DNA of 64,000 nt from Kurthia sibirica (GTDB lineage: Bacteria > Bacillota > Bacilli > Bacillales_A > Planococcaceae): positions 1 through 64,000 of the forward strand of contig NZ_QFVR01000015.1 in assembly GCF_003143975.1 (NCBI RefSeq), in the 5' to 3' direction. The notes below the pieces were generated by a model that was not told where the DNA came from, made no database searches, and saw nothing but the letters and a program-made list of their open reading frames with translations. This document shows positions 57,662-64,000 of this stretch, piece after piece. The position numbers and the translations under genes were made by a program. Position 1 is the first letter of the stretch, and every line of letters begins with the position of its first letter.

Positions 57662-59420
57662 TTTACCGAAAATTGGTATAAGACCAGCAATCGATGGTAG
57701 AAGAAATGGTGTTCGAGAGTCATTGGAAAAAACAACGATGGCTATGGCGCATGCAACAGCACAATTTTTAACAGAAACGCTACGTTATTTTAATGGGCAA
57801 CCTGTGGAAGTGGTCATAGCAGATACATGTATTGGTGGCGTTGCAGAGGCGAATATGGCAGCTGAAAAATTTCGTAAAGAAGGTGTGGGTGTTTCAATCA
57901 CCGTAACACCTTGTTGGTGCTACGGTAGTGAAACAATGGATATGGATCCACACACACCAAAAGCTATCTGGGGATTTAATGGTACGGAGAGACCGGGTGC
58001 GGTTTACTTAGCAGCCGTACTTGCAGCACATAATCAAAAAGGTTTACCAGCATTTGGTATCTACGGCGAAGATGTCCAAGATGCCGGAGATCAAACGATT
58101 CCACAGGATGTCCAAGAAAAATTATTACGTTTTACAAAGGCAGCTCTTGTTGTTGCCATGATGAGAGGAAAATCTTATCTGTCAATCGGATCAGTATCTA
58201 TGGGGATTGCTGGGAGTATTGTGAAAGATGACTTTTTCCAAGAGTATCTTGGTATGCGTAATGAGTCCATTGATTCAACTGAATTACTACGTAGATTAGA
58301 ACTGGGTATATATGATGAAGAGGAATTTACACATGCCTACAAATGGGTGAAAAAGAATTTTACAGTAGGTAAGGATCAAAATAAAGAAACATATAAACGT
58401 TCAGAAGATAAGAAAGAGGAAGATTTAAAAACATCCATTAAAATGGCAATAATCGGTCGTGATTTAATGATTGGCAATAAAAAACTTGCAGACAAAGGAT
58501 TCATAGAAGAATCTATGGGTAGAAATGCACTAATTGCTGGTTTTCAAGGGCAAAGACAATGGACAGATCACTATCCAAATGGTGATTTTATGGAAACTAT
58601 TTTAAATTCATCTTTTGATTGGAATGGCAAGCGAGCACCTTTTTTAATGGCTACAGAGAATGATAGCTTAAATGGTGTAACGATGGCTTTTGGGCATTTA
58701 CTAACAAATACTGCACAGATTTTTGCAGATGTACGAACGTATTGGAGTCCAAAAGCTGTTGAAAGGGTGACTGGTTCAGCTCCGACTGGAAAAGCATCAG
58801 CTGGTTTTATTCATTTGTTAAACTCTGGTGCTGCAGCACTTGATGGTACTGGACAGCAAAATATTGATGGGAAACCAGTATTAAAACCATTTTGGGAGAT
58901 TACGGATGAGGAGGTAGCCAGTTGTATTGAAGCTACTCAATTACGTCCAGCGTCAACTGAGTATTTTCGCGGTGGTGGTTTCTCAACCGATTTTACTACA
59001 AAAGGAGATATGCCCGTAACCATTGCACGTCTAAATATTGTAAAAGGTCTGGGACCAGTTTTACAAATAGCTGAAGGTTTCACAGTAGAACTGGATGATC
59101 ATGCCCATTTATTATTGGATGAACGAACAGATCCAACTTGGCCAACAACTTGGTTTGTTCCAAACCTAACAGGTGAAGGTGCTTTCACCGATGTGTATAG
59201 TGTTATGGCTAACTGGGGTGCAAATCATTGCGTTATGAGTTATGGCCATGTCGGGGCCGATTTTATTACATTGGCATCCATGTTCCGTATTCCCGTGAAT
59301 ATGCACAATGTCCCAGCTAAAGATATTTATAGACCAAGTGCATGGGGGATGTTTGGTACATCACAGATAGAACAAGCGGATTATGGGGCATGCAAAGTCT
59401 TTGGACCTCTTTACAAATAG
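57639..59420 (+). CDS. fucI: L-fucose isomerase
   Basis: FucI interconverts L-fucose and L-fuculose (and D-arabinose and D-ribulose) using Mn2+. The 593-residue product matches the family length of about 591. Conserved segments are [52 protein letters not shown] (metal-binding Asp), and [20 protein letters not shown] (late His). The ATG at 57639 has CGGAGGA; the frame opening at 57603 lies inside the kinase gene. This is the clearest marker that the cluster handles a fucose-type sugar. Confidence 0.96.
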   Translation: MTKRYLNDLPKIGIRPAIDGRRNGVRESLEKTTMAMAHATAQFLTETLRYFNGQPVEVVIADTCIGGVAEANMAAEKFRKEGVGVSITVTPCWCYGSETMDMDPHTPKAIWGFNGTERPGAVYLAAVLAAHNQKGLPAFGIYGEDVQDAGDQTIPQDVQEKLLRFTKAALVVAMMRGKSYLSIGSVSMGIAGSIVKDDFFQEYLGMRNESIDSTELLRRLELGIYDEEEFTHAYKWVKKNFTVGKDQNKETYKRSEDKKEEDLKTSIKMAIIGRDLMIGNKKLADKGFIEESMGRNALIAGFQGQRQWTDHYPNGDFMETILNSSFDWNGKRAPFLMATENDSLNGVTMAFGHLLTNTAQIFADVRTYWSPKAVERVTGSAPTGKASAGFIHLLNSGAAALDGTGQQNIDGKPVLKPFWEITDEEVASCIEATQLRPASTEYFRGGGFSTDFTTKGDMPVTIARLNIVKGLGPVLQIAEGFTVELDDHAHLLLDERTDPTWPTTWFVPNLTGEGAFTDVYSVMANWGANHCVMSYGHVGADFITLASMFRIPVNMHNVPAKDIYRPSAWGMFGTSQIEQADYGACKVFGPLYK

Positions 59421-59432
59421 GAGGGATTGGTT

Positions 59433-61040
59433 ATGTACAGTATAGGTGTAGATTTTGGAACGGCATCATGTCGTGCCATTCTTTATAATAGTTATTCAGA
59501 AAAGACAATTAAAACAGTTAGTTATTATTATAAAGATGATGAAATGATAGGGAATTTACAAAATAGCATAAAAAAAGAACAACAAATTCTTCAAGATCCA
59601 CAACAGTATATCGACGGATTAATCGCAGTTGTGACGACATTGATGAACGATCAGCTAATCGATAAAAAACTAATTGTAGCCATGGGCATTGATTTTACGA
59701 GTTGCACTTGTTTACCTGTGGATAAAAATTTTATGCCCTATAGTCAAGTGCCTATTTTCAAAAACGAGCCAAATGCATATGCTAAATTATGGAAAAGTCA
59801 TAGCGCACAAAAAGAAGCAAATCATATTAATGATGTATTAAAAGATGAATTACTATTGTCCCGTTATGGTGGTAGCATTTCATCTGAATGGTTGTTACCA
59901 AAACTATTGGAAGTAAAGAATGATGCACCGGCACTTTTTAAAGAGATGGACCTTTATATTGAAGCCGGAGATTGGCTGGTATCAAAATTGACAAATACGA
60001 TTAGTAGAAGTAGTTGTCATGCTGGATTTAAAGGTTTATGGGAAAAGAAAAATGGTTATTTATCACAGCGCCTTTTAAATGATATTGATAGTGATTTTTC
60101 AACAATATATGACACAAAATTAAGAGGTACTGTTCAATCTGTTGGGACCATTGCTGGTACTTTATGTGAAGAATTTAGTGAGTTGTTAAATTTACATGAT
60201 CAAGTAGCTGTTAGTGTGAGTTTAATAGATGCCCATGCAGCAGTTCCAGGGGCAAAAATCAGTACACCGGGTGTGTTACAGGTTGTTATGGGTACATCTA
60301 CATGCCATTTGTTATTAAGTGAAGAAGAATGTATTATTCCAGGCGTCGCTGGTGTTGTTGAGGATGGTATCTTACCAGGATTATATGCTTATGAAGCAGG
60401 GCAAGCTGCAGTGGGAGATTTATTTGCTTCCTTTATTCAAGAGCAACTGCCTCCAAAATACAGCGAGGCCGCTCATGAAAATAATCAAAATATATATGAT
60501 TATTTAAATTCTATAGCAGAAAAAGAACAACATAAAGAACATGGTTTAGTCATTTTAGATTGGCATCATGGCAATCGGTCACCCTATATGAATCAACAAC
60601 TATCGGGTGTTGTCATAGGTGAAAAATTGTCGACTACAGCAATTGATCGCTATCGAGCGCTGCTTGAATCTACAGCATTTGGGACACGTCAAATTATCGA
60701 ATTATTCACGAATCATGGTGTAGCAGTCAATGAAATTATTTTTACAGGGGGGATTCCGCTGAAAAATGAATTTTTGATGCAATTATATGCAGATGTTTTA
60801 CAACGCCCGATTCAAGTGATTTCTGTACCAGAAATACCGGCAGTTGGTGCTGCGAGATTGGCTATACAAGCTAGCGGAAAGAGTACCAACAGAGACAACA
60901 GTAAAGTACAAAGTAAGGTATATCAAGCAACTAAAAATACGTATGAAGAAAAGTATACGTTATATCAAAAATTGGGTGAAACACTTCATAAGGATGATGT
61001 GATGAGAATGCTGTTCAGTATGCAAAATGAGGGGGATTAA
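59433..61040 (+). CDS. Second FGGY kinase, ribulokinase (AraB) type
   Basis: The 535-residue product resembles AraB more than RhaB: SIGVDFGTASCRAIL, MGIDFTSCTCLPVD, EAGDWLVSKLT, and the AraB-like MGTSTCHLLLS followed by PGVAGVVEDGILPGLYAYEA. AraB enzymes phosphorylate ribulose at C5. Since FucI also acts on D-arabinose, this kinase might use D-ribulose. Alternatively it has shifted to fuculose. The ATG at 59433 is 7 bases after AGGAGGG; a TTG at 59427 is too close. It sits between fucI and the aldolase fusion with gaps of 12 and 2 bases. Confidence 0.85.
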   Translation: MYSIGVDFGTASCRAILYNSYSEKTIKTVSYYYKDDEMIGNLQNSIKKEQQILQDPQQYIDGLIAVVTTLMNDQLIDKKLIVAMGIDFTSCTCLPVDKNFMPYSQVPIFKNEPNAYAKLWKSHSAQKEANHINDVLKDELLLSRYGGSISSEWLLPKLLEVKNDAPALFKEMDLYIEAGDWLVSKLTNTISRSSCHAGFKGLWEKKNGYLSQRLLNDIDSDFSTIYDTKLRGTVQSVGTIAGTLCEEFSELLNLHDQVAVSVSLIDAHAAVPGAKISTPGVLQVVMGTSTCHLLLSEEECIIPGVAGVVEDGILPGLYAYEAGQAAVGDLFASFIQEQLPPKYSEAAHENNQNIYDYLNSIAEKEQHKEHGLVILDWHHGNRSPYMNQQLSGVVIGEKLSTTAIDRYRALLESTAFGTRQIIELFTNHGVAVNEIIFTGGIPLKNEFLMQLYADVLQRPIQVISVPEIPAVGAARLAIQASGKSTNRDNSKVQSKVYQATKNTYEEKYTLYQKLGETLHKDDVMRMLFSMQNEGD

Positions 61041-61042
61041 AA

Positions 61043-63094
61043 ATGGTTGAATTATTATGGGAAGAAAATAATGGTATCGAAAAAGATACTATTGAAGAAT
61101 TGACTTATCGTTCCAATTTAATTGGCTCGGATAGACGTGTTTGTAATTGGGGAGGAGGGAATACTTCTTTCAAAACTACGGCAAAAAACTTTAAAGATGA
61201 AGAAGTTACTATGATGTGGGTAAAAGGAAGCGGTTCAGATTTAGCCACGATGAATGCGACAAATTTTACGGCATTAAATTTGGATGATTTATTAGAATTA
61301 CAACAAAGAGAAACTATGTCGGATGAGGAAATGGTAGCTTATTTAGAGCATTGTATGATTAATAAGAATGATCCTCGTGCATCAATCGAGACATTACTAC
61401 ATGCATTTCTCCCATACAAACATATAGATCATACACATCCGGATGCAATAATTAGTATTTGTTGTGCACCAAATGGTCGCGCTATCGCGAAGGAAATTTA
61501 TGGAGAACGTTTTGTATGGGTACCCTATATTCGACCAGGCTTTACATTATCAAAAATGATAGCGGAGGCCGTACAAAATAATCCAAATGCTGAATTAGTG
61601 TTAATGGAAAAGCATGGTTTAGTTGTTTGGGGAAATACGGCACTTGAATCATATACAAAGACGATTGAAGTAATCAATGAAGCTCAAAACTATCTTGATC
61701 ACGCAATGAAAAAAAAGGAATTATTTGGTGGGCAATTAGTGGCCCCCCATAAAAACCCACTACAAATACTTGAAACGATTTTGCCGATTATTCGAGGTGA
61801 GGCATCAAACTATGAACGTCTCATCGCCAATTATGATAGGTCCGAGGAAGTACTTGAATTTGTAAATAGTGTAGAGGCTAAAAATCTGAGTGCAATTGGT
61901 GCAGCTTGTCCAGATCATTTAGTCCACACAAAAATGACGCCATTATTTATAGAATGGGACCAAGACGAAGCAACAATCGAACAGGTAATTCGTACAGGCA
62001 TTAAACAATATCAACAGCAATATATCAAATATTTTGAGTTGCATAAAGGGCCTAATGATAAAATGTTTACCCCATCGCCTCGCGTGATTTTAATTCAAGG
62101 GATTGGCATGGTGAATTTAGGAAAGGATAGCAAGTCATGCTTTATAAGTAATAGTTTATATCATCGAGCAATTGTCGTAATGAAAGGATCTTATGCATTA
62201 GGTGGTTTCACATCATTATCTGAAGCAGAATCATTTGCAATTGAATATTGGCCTCTTGAATTATACAAGCTTAGCTTAGCACCTAAAGAAGGCGAGTTTT
62301 CTCGTCAAATTGCATTTGTGACGGGTGGTGCTGGAGGAATAGGTAGTGAAACATGCAGAGAATTTGCTAGAGGTGGCGCTCATATTGTATTAGCCGATTT
62401 AAATTTAGAAGGTGCCCAAAAAGTAGCGCTGTCTATTAATGAACAATTTGGTGACAATCGAGCAATTGCTATTAAAATGGACGTGACAAAAGAGGAAGAA
62501 ATTGTAGAAGCTTTTCGTCAAACGATCTTAACATATGGCGGCGTCGATATTGTTGTAAATAATGCAGGTTTAGCAACATCCAGTCCATTTGAAGATACAA
62601 CATTGGATGAGTGGAATTTAAATATGGCAGTTCTTGGAACGGGTTATTTCCTTGTTTCTAGAGAAGGATTCAAAATTATGAAGATGCAAGAGCTTGGTGG
62701 GAATTTTATTTTTGTAGGTTCTAAAAACTCAATTTACGCAGGAAAAAATGCTGCCGCCTATAGTTCTGTTAAAGCATTAGAGACTCACTTAGCACGATGT
62801 ATTGCCGCTGAAGGAGGCGATTATGGCATTCGTTCAAATTCTGTATTGCCAGATGCTGTCTTACAAGGATCGGCAATTTGGGGGTCAAAATGGCGGGAAG
62901 AACGAGCAGCTGCATATAAAATCGACCCTGATGAACTTGAAAATCATTATAAGGCAAGAACCGTGTTGAAGGAAAATATTTATCCGGCAGACATTGCAAA
63001 ATCAATCGCCTTTTTTGCCTCACAAGCTTCCTCTAAAACAACTGGTTGCATGCTAACAGTTGATGGTGGAGTTGCGGCAGCTTTTACGAGATAG
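61043..63094 (+). CDS. Bifunctional deoxyketose-1-phosphate aldolase / lactaldehyde dehydrogenase fusion (RhaEW type)
   Basis: The 683-residue product joins two enzymes. Residues 1 to about 415 are a class II aldolase with CNWGGGNTSFKT, zinc histidines in HIDHTHPDAI and MEKHGLVVWG. Residues about 420-683 are an SDR with TGGAGGIGSE (from 427), NNAGLA and the catalytic Y573-x-x-x-K577. It matches YuxG/RhaEW of B. subtilis, which cleaves rhamnulose 1-phosphate to DHAP and L-lactaldehyde and oxidises the latter to lactate. L-fuculose 1-phosphate gives the same products, so it can complete the fucose route here. It starts 2 bases after the kinase stop. Confidence 0.92.
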   Translation: MVELLWEENNGIEKDTIEELTYRSNLIGSDRRVCNWGGGNTSFKTTAKNFKDEEVTMMWVKGSGSDLATMNATNFTALNLDDLLELQQRETMSDEEMVAYLEHCMINKNDPRASIETLLHAFLPYKHIDHTHPDAIISICCAPNGRAIAKEIYGERFVWVPYIRPGFTLSKMIAEAVQNNPNAELVLMEKHGLVVWGNTALESYTKTIEVINEAQNYLDHAMKKKELFGGQLVAPHKNPLQILETILPIIRGEASNYERLIANYDRSEEVLEFVNSVEAKNLSAIGAACPDHLVHTKMTPLFIEWDQDEATIEQVIRTGIKQYQQQYIKYFELHKGPNDKMFTPSPRVILIQGIGMVNLGKDSKSCFISNSLYHRAIVVMKGSYALGGFTSLSEAESFAIEYWPLELYKLSLAPKEGEFSRQIAFVTGGAGGIGSETCREFARGGAHIVLADLNLEGAQKVALSINEQFGDNRAIAIKMDVTKEEEIVEAFRQTILTYGGVDIVVNNAGLATSSPFEDTTLDEWNLNMAVLGTGYFLVSREGFKIMKMQELGGNFIFVGSKNSIYAGKNAAAYSSVKALETHLARCIAAEGGDYGIRSNSVLPDAVLQGSAIWGSKWREERAAAYKIDPDELENHYKARTVLKENIYPADIAKSIAFFASQASSKTTGCMLTVDGGVAAAFTR

Positions 63095-63105
63095 TGTAGT
63101 ATATT

Positions 63106-63330
63106 GTATAAAAAGATGGCCTGAGACAAACGTATTTTCAACAGAAAAAATCCCGTATGATTTTTCGAAATCATACGGGATTATTCATTTTCGAAAAACG
63201 CTTTTCGCGGACATGGTTTCAAACGCCTTGTCACTGCGTTCCTGTGGGGTTTTCTGTGCGTTCAATTGATTTGATTATTTGTATGAGAGACATACTATTT
63301 TTGTTCTGTTCCAGGCTCATCTTTTTATAC
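63106..63330 (-). repeat. Dispersed structured repeat, long copy (inverted relative to 31949)
   Basis: Terminal inverted repeats GTATAAAAAGATG (63106-63118) and CATCTTTTTATAC (63318-63330) enclose the inner hairpin TCCCGTATGA (63151-63160) and its complement (63171-63180). Read on the minus strand it matches the short copy over both flanks, with about 90 extra bases in the middle. It lies 11 bases after the aldolase fusion gene and probably serves as its terminator. The overlapping ORFs at 63060-63360 have no ribosome-binding sites. Confidence 0.92.
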
Positions 63331-63437
63331 AATAGAAAAAACTGTCCAACAAGAATATAATAGCAGCCAATCTTTCGTGACAGAAAGGGGATTATAAACT
63401 TATTAAGACAGTAATATGAGGGTATGTTATGTAGGCG

Positions 63438-63656
63438 TTAAGAAACTTCTTTTTTTCCTAACTCGATACCCTTTAAAATATACCAAATAACAATACCCAT
63501 CAAAATAACGGCAAGGCCACTTGTAAATGGATTTGGTTGAGACATAATTTTATTTAGAAAACTTTTGAAGACGGGAATGCTTGTTAGTTCAAAAAATGAT
63601 GCAATTAGAGTAACCCAAGCACCAACGCCAAGGAAAAAAATCCAATTTTTTTTCAA
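63438..63656 (-). CDS. Small two-helix membrane protein, unknown function
   Basis: The 72-residue product has hydrophobic segments at about 4-24 and 44-64 with a short loop between (FKSFLNKIMSQPNPFTSG) and a charged tail. I do not recognise the family. The start is TTG at 63656, about 8 bases from AAAGGTGG. It is convergent with the sugar cluster, separated by the structured repeat and about 100 bases. Confidence 0.65.
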   Translation of the reverse strand: MKKNWIFFLGVGAWVTLIASFFELTSIPVFKSFLNKIMSQPNPFTSGLAVILMGIVIWYILKGIELGKKEVS

Positions 63657-63928
63657 AACTCATCGCCACCTTTTCTTTATAAATTGATAATCCCATTTTA
63701 CATCTAAATAAGCAACTTGCCAATTGTAATGCATGAAATGTCATAATTGTTATATAAAAAAGAAAGATAAATTACTTATTTTCCAGTTAATTGTATCGTT
63801 AGCATCTACCTTATAAAATGAATAGTTTATATATTCCAACTACTTCGATAGCTCGTCCTACGCATGATTATTCTTTCTATGGTTTAATAGTAGTTAGAAG
63901 ATGATGGGATTTAAAATGAGGTGTAGCG
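63657..63928. other. Gene-free stretch between divergent genes
   Basis: AT-rich, 272 bases. It should hold the promoters of the minus-strand 63438 gene and the plus-strand gene at 63929. No firm -35/-10 pair or other structure was picked out. Confidence 0.35.
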
Positions 63929-64000
63929 ATGTTGATGACGATATTATGGATAATTAGCTTATTGGTGATCAGTATTATTGTTTATATTGTAACAGGCCGT
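63929..64000 (+). CDS. Partial CDS, N-terminal membrane segment only
   Basis: An ATG with a GAGGTG site opens a frame that runs to the window end without a stop. The 24 visible codons are strongly hydrophobic (MTILWIISLLVISIIVYIV), indicating a membrane helix or signal. The rest lies outside the window and no family can be named. Confidence 0.6.
   Translation, partial: MLMTILWIISLLVISIIVYIVTGR

Noticed and set aside
63060-63360. ORFs on both strands over the structured repeat after the sugar cluster
   Set aside because: No ribosome-binding sites, and they exist only because the element is an inverted repeat with few stops.

Overview
The window is low-GC Firmicute chromosome. Its backbone follows the Bacillus subtilis order from rarA-cymR-iscS-mnmA to hrcA-grpE-dnaK-dnaJ-prmA-rsmE-rpsU, with strong Shine-Dalgarno sites, sigma-A promoters, an alanine T-box and a CIRCE operator. 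The protein sequences look like Planococcaceae. The sporulation genes that usually interrupt this order are missing: gpr, spoIIP and yqxA between rpsT and lepA, and pbpI after yrrS. This suggests a non-spore-forming member such as Kurthia or a relative. That placement is inference, not a database result.

Layout. 1-830: the end of an IS30-like element that has cut off the 3' part of rarA. 959-6789: cysteine regulation, sulfur transfer and tRNA thiolation (cymR, iscS, mnmA), a TPR protein and recD2. 6982-12470: a small membrane protein, T-box-controlled alaS, ireB, ruvX and three tandem DUF1292 paralogs. 12645-18101: mltG, a tRNA mo5U34 modification set (trmR, trhP1, trhP2), udk and greA. 18102-20455: a 21-bp tandem array, yrrS, mtnN and a 26-codon membrane ORF. 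20456-31946: phospholipid genes (pssA, psd), then the ribosome assembly, NAD and competence run from yqeG to holA. 32408-37583: small unknowns, rpsT, lepA and hemW. 37594-44258: the HrcA heat-shock operon, prmA and rsmE.

44259-64000 is the accessory part. Two degenerate ISL3-family relics in the same orientation (44358-44753 and 49637-50491) bracket alsT, an SDR gene, an amidase gene, deoC and rpsU. After the second relic comes a 12.5-kb deoxy-sugar catabolic cluster: a fucose mutarotase, a DeoR regulator, a ribose-type ABC importer, a frameshifted fuculose-phosphate aldolase, a rhamnulokinase-type kinase, L-fucose isomerase, a second ribulokinase-type kinase, and a fused aldolase/short-chain dehydrogenase. 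Together they can plausibly import a sugar such as L-fucose, isomerise and phosphorylate it, cleave it to DHAP plus L-lactaldehyde, and oxidise the lactaldehyde. The fused enzyme probably replaces the broken stand-alone aldolase.

Non-coding features of note are a dispersed structured repeat present twice (31949-32071 and, inverted, 63106-63330) whose inner hairpin shows a compensatory base pair, the 21-bp ACCGGT array, and an inverted repeat that overlays the transporter promoter. No rRNA, tRNA or CRISPR locus was recognised.
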